This document shows positions 39,149 through 48,433 of a DNA stretch of 64,000 bases, piece after piece; the first letter of the stretch is position 1; every line of letters begins with the position of its first letter. The translations under genes were made by a program, and so were the position numbers. The notes under the pieces were generated by a model. It was given only the letters and a program-made list of their open reading frames with translations, did not search any database and had not been told where the DNA came from. This DNA comes from Ferrigenium straubiae (lineage in GTDB: Bacteria; Pseudomonadota; Gammaproteobacteria; Burkholderiales; Gallionellaceae): NCBI GenBank assembly GCA_019449655.1, contig JAHQXD010000001.1:263194-327193 (forward strand), in the 5' to 3' direction.

Positions 39149-40132
39149 TTACGAGGGAGAGGATATTTTTTCGATCATCTCGGGCGGCAGCGCCGCCAGT
39201 TGCCGCCGCGTGTGCTCGTAGCCGATCGCGATGATCTCCTCGGCGCGGTCGAATTCCAGGAAGCGGATATGCCCGAGCGGCGGCTGGATGATGACATCCG
39301 GCCGGTCCAGGCTGAGGCGCGTCCGGGTGATGCGCGTTTCCATGATGTTGATCGAGGCCAGCAGCACCTCGAAGATGCTCGGCAGCGGCTCCTGGGAAGC
39401 CCACTGCCTGAATTGCGCCGAGACGGGATTGTCCCCCGCGAGGAGCTTCTGCCGGATGTCCTTCATCGACAGGCGGTAATCGCCCACCCAGCGCGAGAAC
39501 ATGCCGGGTGCGGTGTCCGCCTTTTCCCCGTTCAGCAGCGGTTTCAGGTTTTTTCCGGCGACGATCTCGTGGTTGAGGTCGACCGCGATCACGATGCCGG
39601 CGCCCATGGCGCGGGCCGCGCTCACCGGCACCGGGTTGGTGATGCCGCCGTCCACGAGGATATGCCCGTTGCTGCGCACCGGCGTGAAGATGCCGGGCAC
39701 CGAGATGCTCGCACGCACCGCCTCGATCACGTCGCCGCTCCTGATGACGACTTCCTCGCCGCTGACGATGTCCGTCGCCACGGCGGCGAAAGGAAGCGGC
39801 AGCGCCTCGATGCTGTCGGCATGGATATGCGCGCGCACCAGTTCGCTGATTCTCGCGCCGTCGAGCAGGCCGGACTTGGGCAGGACGACGTCGAAGAAGG
39901 AGGCGGTTTTTTTCCAGTCGAAGCCGAGGAAGGCGGCTTCCAGTTCGTCCAGCTTGCCGGCCGCGTGGATCGCCCCGATGAGCGCCCCCATGCTGGTGCC
40001 CGCGATGAATCCGACCTCGATGCCGGCGTCCTCGATGGCGCGGATCACGCCCAGGTGCGCGAGTCCGCGCGCCGAGCCGCTGCCCAGCGCCAAGCCTACC
40101 CCGGGGCGACGGTCAGGCTCGATGGACTGCAT
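39149..40132 (-). CDS. Patatin-like phospholipase (RssA type)
   Basis: 327 residues. Features of patatin-like lipases: a glycine-rich oxyanion loop (GLALGSGSARGLAHLG), the nucleophile elbow GTSMG and the dyad DGG (VDGGITNPVP). The size and N-terminal start match the bacterial RssA/YchK group. It lacks a signal peptide, so a cytoplasmic or membrane-associated lipid hydrolase is expected. A 46-residue single-helix protein is encoded 9 bases upstream, probably in the same transcript. The start lacks a strong ribosome-binding site, fitting translational coupling with that small gene. Confidence 0.88.
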   Translation of the reverse strand: MQSIEPDRRPGVGLALGSGSARGLAHLGVIRAIEDAGIEVGFIAGTSMGALIGAIHAAGKLDELEAAFLGFDWKKTASFFDVVLPKSGLLDGARISELVRAHIHADSIEALPLPFAAVATDIVSGEEVVIRSGDVIEAVRASISVPGIFTPVRSNGHILVDGGITNPVPVSAARAMGAGIVIAVDLNHEIVAGKNLKPLLNGEKADTAPGMFSRWVGDYRLSMKDIRQKLLAGDNPVSAQFRQWASQEPLPSIFEVLLASINIMETRITRTRLSLDRPDVIIQPPLGHIRFLEFDRAEEIIAIGYEHTRRQLAALPPEMIEKISSPS

Positions 40133-40141
40133 GTCGGGAGG

Positions 40142-40282
40142 CTAAAAAACAGGGAGGTTCAGGAGGATGAAGACCATCAAGGCGATGCTGAACGCCGCGA
40201 TTATCCAGTCGATAGCGGTGAAAGGCGGGCGGTGGTTTGCCTCGCTGCCGTTTGTTGATTTTTCCATTGTGCTTTCGTCCAT
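40142..40282 (-). CDS. Small single-helix membrane protein, 46 residues
   Basis: On the minus strand an ATG at 40282, with GGGAG about eight bases upstream, starts a 46-codon frame: an acidic/polar N-terminus (MDESTMEKSTNGSEAN) and one hydrophobic helix (IDWIIAAFSIALMVFILL), ending LNLPVF. It ends 9 bases before the patatin start. The single helix with polar N-terminus and tight linkage suggest a partner of that enzyme, possibly a membrane tether. No family was recognised. Confidence 0.55.
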   Translation of the reverse strand: MDESTMEKSTNGSEANHRPPFTAIDWIIAAFSIALMVFILLNLPVF

Positions 40283-40541
40283 GACGCGGCTCCCTTCAAT
40301 ATCGGATATTCATTTCGGGCGCATCATACGTCCATTACCGTCCGCCTGGGTACGCCGTACAGCACAGGCTAGCCGCAATCTATGTCTTTCCCGGCCAACG
40401 GTCAATGCGTTAAATTACCCATATGGCGCCGGATTGCACATGTGCTAAATTGCTCGGGGGGATGCCGGATTCAGAGGTTTGCTGTAGTAACAATTTTCGC
40501 ATCACTCATAACCGCGACCACATACAGAAAGGCATGACTGC

Positions 40542-42890
40542 ATGAGTCCAGCCACTTCGACCGATACGCCGCAAAAGCGCGTGGGCGATTTTGCCCTCGA
40601 TCAGGCGCCGCTGCAGCGGGATGGGTTCAAGACTGTATATGCCGCCGGCAACCTTGCGCCGCAGGGAAACGGCTGGCCGCAGCGCGTGGCAGTGTGCATC
40701 CCCCATGCGCAGGATGAGGAGGCGCGCGCGCTGCTCGAACATGAGCTGCGCGCGGTTCGCACGCTGCAGCATCCCGGCATCGCCACGGCGTTTGGCATCG
40801 GCGAGGCGGACGGCTGTTTGTTCGCCGTGGCGGAGCTGGTGCAGGGAGAGTCCCTCGACCGCATGCTCGAGCGGCGCGGCCCGCTGCCGCTCGCCGAGAC
40901 GATCGGCATCGCGGCGCAGGCCGGTGCCGCTCTCGACTACGCCCATCAGGGGCTGACGGTACACCGCGACATCCGGCCTTCCTGCATCGTCGTGCAGCCG
41001 GACGGCGCGGTGAAAATCCTCGGCTTCGGCCTGACCCGGTTGATGAAGCATTCCAAATCCGCACGGACGGCAACGGCCTATCTCGCGCCCGAACAGTTCG
41101 GGGACGGCGCGGGTTGCAGCGCCGATCTGTGGGGGCTGGCGGTGATCGTCTTCGAGGCGCTGACCGGCAAGCTGCCTTTTAATGCGCCGGACGAAGAAGC
41201 CCTGAAGCAGCGCATCCTCTACGACCAGCCCGACCTGTCGCCGCTGGAAACCGGCGCGTTCGATGTACGGTTGCCGCGCGTGATTGCCAAGGCGCTGGAG
41301 AAAGACCCGGAGCAGCGCTACAAGAGCGCGGCGGAATTCGTCGCCGACCTGCGCACCGTAGCGCGCCACGCCGCGATGGCGAACGATGTCGAAGGCCGCA
41401 TCGAGGTCCATCTGCGCGCCCATTTTCCGCTGCTCTGGCTGCAGACCCATGAGGAAGAGCGCGCGCTGGCCTCGCTGCTGCGCGTGCGCGAGGCGATGGC
41501 GGCGAAGAAGGACATCAGCCTCTACGTGTGGAGCGCGACGCGCGGCCTGTGCGACCGCGAGGGCAAGGAGGTCGCGCCGCAGACTGCCGGCGATCCGGTG
41601 GAGGCGCTGGAGCACGTGTTCCACGGCCCCGCCGAGGCGATCTACGTTTTCCTCGACATGCAGCGGCACTTCACGCCGGTGATCGTGCGCCTGATCCGCG
41701 ATGCGGTATGGACGGTCAAGCACATGCGCAAGAGCCTGGTGTTCGTCGGGGCATCGGCGGAGGTGCCGGAAGAGCTGGGCGCGGACGCGACCCTGTTCTA
41801 CTACCCGCCGCCCGACCTGGCGGAGATGGAGCGGCTCGCGGACGAGGTTGCCGCGCAGGAAGGTCAGCCGGCGCCCGACGGAAAAATCAGGGACACGCTC
41901 GCGCGCGCGCTACTCGGGCTCACGCGGCGCGAGGCGGAGCGCGTGCTGCGCCGCGGCATCGCGCAGCGCGGCGCGCTCGATGCCGGCTGCGCCGAGGGCG
42001 TGCTGGACGAAAAGGAGCAGACGGTGCGCAAGGACGGCGTGCTGGAATTCTGCCGCCCGCGCGTGAGCTTCGCCGACGTCGGCGGGCTGGAGCCGCTCAA
42101 GAACTGGTTTGCGCGGCGGCGCCAGGCATTCGATCCCGAGGGCCTGCGCTTCGGTCTGCGCCCGCCACGCGGCGTGGTACTCGCGGGCGTACCCGGCTGC
42201 GGCAAGAGCCTCACCGCGAAGGCGCTCGCGGCCGATTGGGAAGTGCCGCTGCTGCGCCTCGACCTCGGCAAGGTGTACGGCTCGCTGCTCGGCGAATCGG
42301 AAGACCGGCTGCGGCGCGCGCTATCCACCGCCGAGGCGGTGAGCCCCTGCGTGCTGTGGATCGACGAGCTGGAGAAAGCCTTCAGCGGCCTCGGCAACGT
42401 GCGCGACAACGGCGTGGCGCGGCGTCTGTTCGGCACCTTCCTCACCTGGCTGGAAGACCGCACCGCGCCGGTGTTCGTCGCCGCCACGGCCAACGACATC
42501 CAGCACCTGCCGCCGGAATTCACCCGCAAGGGGCGTTTCGACGAGATATTTTTCGTCGACCTGCCGAGCCAACGTGAGCGTGCGAGCATCTTCAATTTGC
42601 ATCTTGCAAGGCGCGGGCGCGACCCGCAAAGTTTCGACGTCGCCGTGCTGGCCGAGGCCGCCAAAGGCTATTCGGGCGCGGAGATCGAGGCGGCGGTGGT
42701 GGACGGCCTGTATCGCGCCTTCGACGATGGAGCCCGGCCGCTCGCGGAAGCGGATATCCGTGCCGCGCTGGAGGCCGCCGTGCCGCTCGCGAAATCGCGC
42801 GCCGCCGATATCGCCCGGTTGCACGCCTGGGCGGAGGAGAACGCCCGTCCGGCACAGGTGCGCGAACGCCCCGGCGCCATGGCCTGCTGA
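40542..42890 (+). CDS. Pseudokinase-AAA ATPase fusion (Ycf46-like)
   Basis: 782 residues. The first 280 follow the Ser/Thr kinase fold: [31 protein letters not shown] (HRD at about residue 141) and [33 protein letters not shown]. Key catalytic features are changed: the VAIK lysine position reads VAVCIPH, the N after HRD is C, and DFG reads GFG (about 160), so it is probably a pseudokinase. Then come the family's N-terminal domain and an AAA core with Walker [13 protein letters not shown] (about 549), Walker [12 protein letters not shown], sensor ATANDI and arginine finger FTRKGRFDE. First gene of the Ycf35/DUF2997 cluster; AAAGG precedes the start. Confidence 0.87.
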   Translation: MSPATSTDTPQKRVGDFALDQAPLQRDGFKTVYAAGNLAPQGNGWPQRVAVCIPHAQDEEARALLEHELRAVRTLQHPGIATAFGIGEADGCLFAVAELVQGESLDRMLERRGPLPLAETIGIAAQAGAALDYAHQGLTVHRDIRPSCIVVQPDGAVKILGFGLTRLMKHSKSARTATAYLAPEQFGDGAGCSADLWGLAVIVFEALTGKLPFNAPDEEALKQRILYDQPDLSPLETGAFDVRLPRVIAKALEKDPEQRYKSAAEFVADLRTVARHAAMANDVEGRIEVHLRAHFPLLWLQTHEEERALASLLRVREAMAAKKDISLYVWSATRGLCDREGKEVAPQTAGDPVEALEHVFHGPAEAIYVFLDMQRHFTPVIVRLIRDAVWTVKHMRKSLVFVGASAEVPEELGADATLFYYPPPDLAEMERLADEVAAQEGQPAPDGKIRDTLARALLGLTRREAERVLRRGIAQRGALDAGCAEGVLDEKEQTVRKDGVLEFCRPRVSFADVGGLEPLKNWFARRRQAFDPEGLRFGLRPPRGVVLAGVPGCGKSLTAKALAADWEVPLLRLDLGKVYGSLLGESEDRLRRALSTAEAVSPCVLWIDELEKAFSGLGNVRDNGVARRLFGTFLTWLEDRTAPVFVAATANDIQHLPPEFTRKGRFDEIFFVDLPSQRERASIFNLHLARRGRDPQSFDVAVLAEAAKGYSGAEIEAAVVDGLYRAFDDGARPLAEADIRAALEAAVPLAKSRAADIARLHAWAEENARPAQVRERPGAMAC

Positions 42891-42923
42891 ATCGTTACGC
42901 TCGATGTTAAGGAGAACCTGACC

Positions 42924-43319
42924 ATGTCCCATTTCACCCAGGTGCAGACCGTAATCCGCGACCGGGCGCTGCTCGAGGAGAGCCTGCGGCAGCTGCAATT
43001 CGATTTCCAGGCCGGCGAGGAAGTGACGATACGCGGCTACCAGGGCAATACCGAGCGCGCCCAGGTGGTGATCGACACCGGCAGCCGCTACGACATCGGC
43101 ATCCAGCGCCAGGAAGACGGAAGCTTCGCGGTATGCGCCGACTGGTGGGGGGTGGAGTTCAACACCAATATCCGCCAGGAGACTTTCATGCAGGCGCTCA
43201 ACCGCACCTATGCGCACCTGACGGTGAAGCAGCAGGTGCTGGAGCAGGGGCTGATCATCGAACAGGAAAAGGTGCTGCCCAACGGCGAGATCGAGCTGGT
43301 GGTCAGCGAGCGCTATTGA
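42924..43319 (+). CDS. Ycf35 / DUF1257 protein
   Basis: 131 residues. It matches the cyanobacterial/plastid Ycf35 family over its length: start MSHFTQVQTVIRDRALL, then IRGYQGNTERAQVVID, RYDIGIQRQEDGSF and a C-terminal EVxLPNGEIELVVS. The ribosome-binding site AAGGAGAACC precedes the ATG. The biochemical role of the family is unknown; it is soluble and small. In cyanobacteria the family is conserved and often found near ycf46, which fits the neighbouring AAA genes here. Next gene starts immediately after the stop. Confidence 0.88.
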   Translation: MSHFTQVQTVIRDRALLEESLRQLQFDFQAGEEVTIRGYQGNTERAQVVIDTGSRYDIGIQRQEDGSFAVCADWWGVEFNTNIRQETFMQALNRTYAHLTVKQQVLEQGLIIEQEKVLPNGEIELVVSERY

Positions 43320-43320
43320 G

Positions 43321-44109
43321 ATGACGACGTTACTGCAACGGTGGAGGCACGAAGCGCTGCACAACCGCATCGCGGTCAACGCGAAGGATGGCAGCGTGAT
43401 GGTATATGTGCCGGCGGGCGAATTCACGATGGGCGACGGGGTCGGCGAGAACTGCCTCGCGCACCGGGTGGAGTTGTCCGGCTACTGGATCGGGGTGTAT
43501 GCGGTGACCAATGCGCAGTACCTGAAGTTCGTCGAGGAGACTGGGCATCGGGCGCCGGGCAAGATGGATTATGGAACGCGGGTGTGGAGGAAAGGGCAGT
43601 TTGCGGCGGAGAAGGCCGACCACCCGGTCGTCGGTGTGAGCTGGGAGGACAGCGCGGCGTATGCGGCCTGGGCGGGCTGCGAACTGGCGAGCGAGGCGCA
43701 GTGGGAGAAAGCGGCACGCGGGCCGCTGGGGCTGGTGTATCCTTGGGGAAACGAGTGGGACCCGGAGAAATGCCGTTACGCCGGCAACCGCGGGGAAGAG
43801 GAAACCTGCCGGGTGCACGGCTACCCGGCAGGCGCGAGCGGGTACGGCACGTACAACCAGAGCGGCAACGTATGGGAGTGGTGCGCCGACTGGTATGACT
43901 GGAAGTATTACCAGAATTTGCCGAAGCGCGATCCGCGCGGGCCGGGCGAAGGGCAGACGCGCGTTTATCGCGGCGGCTGCTGGTGGTACCTCTCTTCGGT
44001 CAAGTTCCGCGCTGCCGACCGATACGGCTATCACCCCGGCTTCCGCGGTTACTATCTGGGGCTGCGCCTCGTGAGAAACGCACTGCAGGATCAAGGAGCA
44101 TCGGCATGA
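43321..44109 (+). CDS. FGE-sulfatase-fold (formylglycine-generating enzyme-like) protein
   Basis: 262 residues. It has the C-type-lectin-like FGE fold: VPAGEFTMGDG, HRVELSGYWIGVYAVTNAQY, HPVVGVSWEDSAAYAAW, ELASEAQWEKAARG, YPWGNEWD, QSGNVWEWCADW and FRGYYLGLRLVRN. The CX4C pair that provides the catalytic cysteines in true FGE is missing: the RGGS-type motif reads RGGCWWYLSSVKFRAADRY, with no second cysteine at the correct spacing. So it is probably a binding or structural relative, not a formylglycine maker. The start overlaps no Shine-Dalgarno; the gene is coupled to DUF1257 one base upstream and overlaps DUF2997 by 4 bases. Confidence 0.82.
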   Translation: MTTLLQRWRHEALHNRIAVNAKDGSVMVYVPAGEFTMGDGVGENCLAHRVELSGYWIGVYAVTNAQYLKFVEETGHRAPGKMDYGTRVWRKGQFAAEKADHPVVGVSWEDSAAYAAWAGCELASEAQWEKAARGPLGLVYPWGNEWDPEKCRYAGNRGEEETCRVHGYPAGASGYGTYNQSGNVWEWCADWYDWKYYQNLPKRDPRGPGEGQTRVYRGGCWWYLSSVKFRAADRYGYHPGFRGYYLGLRLVRNALQDQGASA

Positions 44110-44321
44110 CTGCAAAAAAAATGATCGTCCGCATCGGCCGCGACGGCGCTACCACGATCCGCGTCGAGGGCGGGGAGGGTGATAACTGTCTGGCCTTCAC
44201 GCGCGCCGTCGAAGAGGCGCTGGGTACGGTGCGGCAGCGCGAATTCACCGCCGAATTTCATGAACACGATCCTCTCGCGGTGGCTGCGCGCGAGGGCGTG
44301 AAGACGCGGGAAAAATTATGA
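44106..44321 (+). CDS. DUF2997 protein
   Basis: 71 residues (ATG at 44106). It fits the DUF2997 family: IVRIGRDGATTIRVEGGEG (compare IxGKDGxxxxxVxGxxGxxC in the family), then C-x-FTRAVEEALGTVRQREFTAEF (compare IEEALGxVxxxExxPEF). The family is small, of unknown function, and in cyanobacteria co-occurs with DUF1257 and Ycf46-type ATPases. It overlaps the FGE-like gene by 4 bases and the next AAA gene by 4 bases (ATGA), so all three are translationally coupled. Confidence 0.8.
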   Translation: MTAKKMIVRIGRDGATTIRVEGGEGDNCLAFTRAVEEALGTVRQREFTAEFHEHDPLAVAAREGVKTREKL

Positions 44322-45898
44322 CCCAGTCATTCGTCAACGATCTCGGCATCTACATCCGCGCCGGCTATCCCATCGTCACCATCGTCTCCAGCGAGGAAGA
44401 CCGGGCGCGCGAGTTGATCGACGAGATGCTGCGTCAGGGAGAGATGGCCAAGCGCGCGCGCAAGCTGTTCGTCTGGTCGATCTCGCGCGGCCTGGTCGAT
44501 GCAAAGGATCGCCCGGCGAGCAAGGAGGACACGCGCACGCCGGAGAAAGCGCTGGCCTTCGTCGCCGAATGCGAAGAGGAGGCGGTGTTCCTGTTCAAGG
44601 ATTTCCATCCCTACCTGAAAGACACTTCGCCCGGCGCTGCGTTGCTGATCCGCCAGTTGCGCGACCTGGTGCCGGTGCTGAAGGGTTCGCCGCGCACCCT
44701 GCTGTGGCTGTCGCCGATGATGCAGATTCCGCCCGAGCTGCAGAAGGATGTGACGGTGGTGGACTTGCCGCTGCCGACCGAGAGCGAATACCGGCAGGTG
44801 GTGGCACAGGCGGTGACGCAGGCGCGCGCGAACCCGACGGTGACCGTGGATCTCGACGAGGATGCCGTCGACGCCATCGTCAAGGCCTGCCAGGGCCTGA
44901 CCCGCTCCGAGGCGGAGAACGCGCTCTACAAGTCGGTCGTCTCCAGGCACGGCCTCACCGGCCGGGACGTGAAGTCCATCCTCGACGAGAAGGAACAGAT
45001 CATCCGCAAGTCGGGCATCCTCGAATACACCGCGGCGGTGGAAGATTTCAACGGCATCGGCGGCCTCGGCCAGCTCAAGCGCTGGCTCGGTCAGCGCAAC
45101 GAGGGCTTCTCGCAGAAGGCGCGCGACTTCGGCCTGCCCAATCCGCGCGGCGTGATGCTGGTGGGCGTGCCGGGCTGCGGCAAGAGTCTGTGCGCGAAAG
45201 CGGTGGCAGCGGAATGGCAGAAGCCGCTGCTCAAGTTCGATCTGGGGCGCGTGTTCGCCGGCTTGGTCGGCGAGTCGGAAGAGCGCATGCGCAAGGCGCT
45301 GGCGGTGGCCGAAAACGTCGCGCCCTGCGTGCTGTGGATCGACGAGATGGAGAAGGGGCTCGCCGGTATCGGCGGCAGCGGCGACAGCGGTGTGGCGACG
45401 CGAGTGTTCGGCACGCTGCTCACCTGGATGGAAGAAAAGAGCCATCCGGTGTTCGTCGTGGCGACCGCCAACAACATCGACCAGTTGCCGCCCGAGTTGC
45501 TGCGCAAGGGGCGCCTGGACGAAATCTTTTTCGTCGACCTGCCGACGCCGCGCGCGCGCGCCGAAATCCTGATGATTCACCTCGCGCGCCGCCAGCGCAC
45601 GCCGAGCGACTACGACATTCCCGCCGTGGTGCATGCCAGTGAAGGCTTCAGCGGCGCAGAGCTGGAGGAGGTTGTGATCGACGCGCTCTATGAAGCCTAT
45701 TCCTCCCCCGAGCAGACGCTGAAGACCGAACACCTGCTCAACTCGGCGCGGCAGATCATCCCCCTGTCGCGCTCCCGCGCTCGCGACATCGAAACCCTGC
45801 GCCAGTGGGCCACCGTCAACTGCCGCATGGCGGCAAGCGAGGAGGAGGGCGACGCCGACAGCATCGCCAGCCGCCGCGTAAGGGCGCTGGATATCTGA
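44318..45898 (+). CDS. Ycf46-like AAA ATPase (third paralogue in window)
   Basis: 526 residues, start overlapping the DUF2997 stop. Layout as in the paralogue at 28300: N-terminal domain ([26 protein letters not shown]), then an AAA core with Walker [13 protein letters not shown] (about residue 283), Walker [14 protein letters not shown] (about 338), sensor-1 ATANNI and arginine finger LLRKGRLDE. This is the closest in the window to plain Ycf46, which is encoded in many plastid genomes. It should form an ATP-driven oligomer that remodels a protein partner; the substrate is unknown. The acidic tail (EEEGDADSI) may be a docking peptide. Confidence 0.88.
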   Translation: MTQSFVNDLGIYIRAGYPIVTIVSSEEDRARELIDEMLRQGEMAKRARKLFVWSISRGLVDAKDRPASKEDTRTPEKALAFVAECEEEAVFLFKDFHPYLKDTSPGAALLIRQLRDLVPVLKGSPRTLLWLSPMMQIPPELQKDVTVVDLPLPTESEYRQVVAQAVTQARANPTVTVDLDEDAVDAIVKACQGLTRSEAENALYKSVVSRHGLTGRDVKSILDEKEQIIRKSGILEYTAAVEDFNGIGGLGQLKRWLGQRNEGFSQKARDFGLPNPRGVMLVGVPGCGKSLCAKAVAAEWQKPLLKFDLGRVFAGLVGESEERMRKALAVAENVAPCVLWIDEMEKGLAGIGGSGDSGVATRVFGTLLTWMEEKSHPVFVVATANNIDQLPPELLRKGRLDEIFFVDLPTPRARAEILMIHLARRQRTPSDYDIPAVVHASEGFSGAELEEVVIDALYEAYSSPEQTLKTEHLLNSARQIIPLSRSRARDIETLRQWATVNCRMAASEEEGDADSIASRRVRALDI

Positions 45899-45962
45899 AG
45901 CGGATTCGATTCGCTCGCGAAAAAAACGGGAAATGCGGCAAAGCGGCTACAGCGAAACCGGT

Positions 45963-46310
45963 CTAATTACCGATCTCCAGGACATAGTCGCCGACTCTTG
46001 AAACTTCATCGGTCGTTGACAGCACGATGTCGTAGCCGCCGATGAAAAACAAGAACAGCGAATTCAGCCACTTGGGCAGCCAGGGATGCAGAACTTTCTT
46101 CTTTTCGAGATATTTCAGGCAGATGTTCTGATGGGCCCTCTTAAGGCATTCGACATTGATCGAATGTCCCCAATTTTCAAAAATCACGATTAATTTGAAA
46201 TTTGAGGGGAGGGTATCGACTATGCTTTTCAATATGGGTAACTCGAAACCTTCAACATCGATCTTCACTACGCCGCACGACAGTTGCTGGCTCGAAAGAC
46301 CGGAGAAAAG
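45963..46310 (-). pseudogene. FkbM-family methyltransferase, C-terminal fragment (broken by IS)
   Basis: The fragment carries the FkbM motif KIDVEGFELPIL and ends LEIGN-stop at 45963. It has no start of its own; the IS30-type element at 46311-47539 separates it from the N-terminal part at 47540-48132. Read across the element, SLEK of the N-part can be joined to FSGLSSQQLSCGVVKIDVEGFE. FkbM proteins methylate sugars or polyketides at O. The gene is inactive as written. Confidence 0.85.
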
Positions 46311-47539
46311 TGCGGATTCAACCCGTCGATGCAACACACTAAACTTTGCGAAAGCGAAAGGAGTGTTGCAGATGAAACAAAGACCTCGCATTCATTACAC
46401 TGAATCCCAGAAGGCGCTGATGTGGGATCGCTGGCAGAAAGGCGATTCCCTTCAGCAGATCGCGCAGCTGTTTGATCGATACCATTCATCAATCGAGCGA
46501 ATTTTGTCTGAGGCCGGCGGCATTCGGCCGATTCCTCGACGTCGTTCGAGACTGGCACTAACCTTGTCTGAACGTGAAGAAATCTCTCGATCAGTCGTTG
46601 CAGGGGATTCAATCCGCTCTATCGCCAAGAAGCTTGGCCGTGCCGCTTCGACAATTAGTCGAGAGATCGAACGTAACGGTGATCGAAAGAGCTATCGCGC
46701 AAGCCAGGCCGACCAGGCTGCCTGGGAGCGTGCGCATCGCCCCCAACCTTGTAAACTGGTGAAGAACCGCGCGATGGCACATATCGTGGCAGGCAAACTG
46801 AAAATGGCATGGTCACCGGAGCAGATTGCCGGATGGCTAAAATGCACCTATCCAGATGACGAGGACTATCAGGTGTCACACGAGACCATCTATCGCAGCC
46901 TCTACATCCAGGCCAGAGGCGCATTGAAGAAGGAACTTCTGGCCCACCTGCGGCGCACGCGAGTCATGCGCCGTTCGCGGCATCATACGCAGAAGACGGA
47001 TAATCATGGCCGAATCACCGATGCGGTATCGATTAGCGAGCGTCCGGCCACGGCAGAAGACCGGGCAGTGCCAGGCCACTGGGAGGGCGACCTGCTGTGT
47101 GGGACTTTAAGTAGCCAGATTGCGACACTTGTTGAGCGCCAGACACGCTATGTGATGTTGGTGAAGGTGGCAGGAAAAGATACCGAGACCGTCATAAATG
47201 CATTGATCAAACATGCTCACAAGCTGCCGCAGGAACTTTACAAATCGCTGACGTGGGATCGAGGTAAGGAGATGGCGGACCACAAGCGCTTTACCTTGGC
47301 GACCGACATCAAGGTCTATTTCTGTGACCCTCAGAATCCTTGGCAGCGCGGGACGAATGAAAATACCAATGGATTGTTGAGACAGTACTTCCCAAAAGGG
47401 ATGGACATCTCCGGATACACGCAAGCACAGCTAAATGGCGTGGCGAGGAAGCTAAATGAACGTCCAAGGAAGACGCTAAACTACGAAACACCGGCTGAAC
47501 GATTTAACCAACTTGTTGCATCGACGGGTTGAATCCGCA
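46311..47539 (+). mobile_element. IS30-family insertion sequence
   Basis: Bounded by 25-bp inverted repeats: TGCGGATTCAACCCGTCGAT plus GCAAC (46311-46335) is the exact inverse of 47515-47539. About 1,229 bp, with one full transposase gene. It sits inside the minus-strand FkbM gene. No clear target duplication beyond a single G was seen, though 2-3 bp duplications are typical of this family and may be masked. Confidence 0.85.
46372..47532 (+). CDS. IS30-family transposase
   Basis: 386 residues from the ATG at 46372. N-terminal helix-turn-helix regions (QKGDSLQQIAQLFDRYHSS and SIRSIAKKLGRAASTISREI, typical of IS30) are followed by the DDE catalytic core: GHWEGDLL (first D), TWDRGKE (second D) and NTNGLLRQYFPKGMD (E in the NENTNG context). 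The C-terminus LNERPRKTLNYETPAERF is diagnostic of IS30. No frameshift or stop was seen, so it may be active. An in-frame start further upstream is not needed. Confidence 0.95.
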   Translation: MKQRPRIHYTESQKALMWDRWQKGDSLQQIAQLFDRYHSSIERILSEAGGIRPIPRRRSRLALTLSEREEISRSVVAGDSIRSIAKKLGRAASTISREIERNGDRKSYRASQADQAAWERAHRPQPCKLVKNRAMAHIVAGKLKMAWSPEQIAGWLKCTYPDDEDYQVSHETIYRSLYIQARGALKKELLAHLRRTRVMRRSRHHTQKTDNHGRITDAVSISERPATAEDRAVPGHWEGDLLCGTLSSQIATLVERQTRYVMLVKVAGKDTETVINALIKHAHKLPQELYKSLTWDRGKEMADHKRFTLATDIKVYFCDPQNPWQRGTNENTNGLLRQYFPKGMDISGYTQAQLNGVARKLNERPRKTLNYETPAERFNQLVASTG

Positions 47540-48132
47540 GGTTTTTCCAGACTTTCATCGGCCGCCCTGACTTCTATATCCGCAAGATCATAGTTTTCCG
47601 GGTCGAAAGACGAATAGCCATCCTTGCCTGCCAGCAGGCCGTCCGAATAGCTGTTGGATGGGTGCTTAATGAAAGCGCCTCCCCAGTTGTTTCGCGGAAC
47701 ATATAGCTTCAGGGATTCGTTGGCATTACCCAGCCCATATTCATGTATGTGGTACCTGCATCCGCCCAGGGCAATTTTTGAATTGACCTTGAGTATGTTT
47801 ACACAGTCGGGATTGGGTTCGAACATGTGGATTTCCCTGAAATTCCTCCCGGACTGGCATGATGTCAGGCCAATATTGGCGCCTATGTCTATCAGGAAAT
47901 CCGAATATCCTTTTCCTGCCAGGTAATCGATGAGGGACTTTATATGCGGTTCATAGACGCCGTTGGCAATCGATGTCATTGAAATGACATCTCCTCCGCG
48001 GAAAAATAACGGTAAGGACCTGCGCCTAAGCCACTTATAGATGCTATTCCTGAGGTTAAACACCCGGCGGTTCAGGTACCCTTCCTTGATTTTGAAGGCG
48101 GAAGTGGGGGATAAGTCGATATTGCAGGCCAT
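47540..48132 (-). pseudogene. FkbM-family methyltransferase, N-terminal fragment (broken by IS)
   Basis: Starts at the ATG 48132 with a GAGAG-type site upstream. It carries the SAM-binding core DFLIDIGANIGLTSC and the following HMFEPNPDCVNIL, typical of FkbM methyltransferases, then breaks at the IS right end. The C-terminal half is at 45963-46310. The reading frame as found runs into the IS and is nonfunctional. Confidence 0.85.
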
Positions 48133-48433
48133 GCTCGTTTCTCTCTTACTCGATAGGGCGAATCCCGAAATGCAGCATATAAATCGAATCTTAAGGAAAA
48201 CTTAAGGATGAATTTCCGGGAGGCGCCAGCTCATCGGCATCGACAATGGATTGCCAGCGAAAAAATACGCACACCCGCTTCAGGGCACCCCACGGGCTGC
48301 GCTCGATCGGGCGCTGTACATCCGTGAATTTATGGCGAAACCACAATGAAACGGCTATCATGTGGCGCCTTGCGTTGACGTTGTTACCGTCCGCTCTATT
48401 CCATGTTTTTATGACCCGATTTCCCATCCACCG
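48133..48433. other. Divergent intergenic region between fkbM and surE
   Basis: About 300 bases holding the divergent promoters. It has two CTTAAG palindromes (48191-48210) in direct repeat, CTTAAGGAAAACTTAAGG. A TTGACG box with a weak TATTCC 16 bases later (about 48376-48402) could drive surE. No RNA gene or small ORF with a ribosome-binding site was supported. Confidence 0.4.

Noticed and set aside
40542..41400. Active Ser/Thr kinase annotation for the AAA fusion
   Set aside because: DFG reads GFG and the VAIK lysine is missing, so calling it an active kinase is not supported.
43321..44109. True formylglycine-generating enzyme
   Set aside because: No C-x4-C active-site pair and no sulfatase gene nearby.
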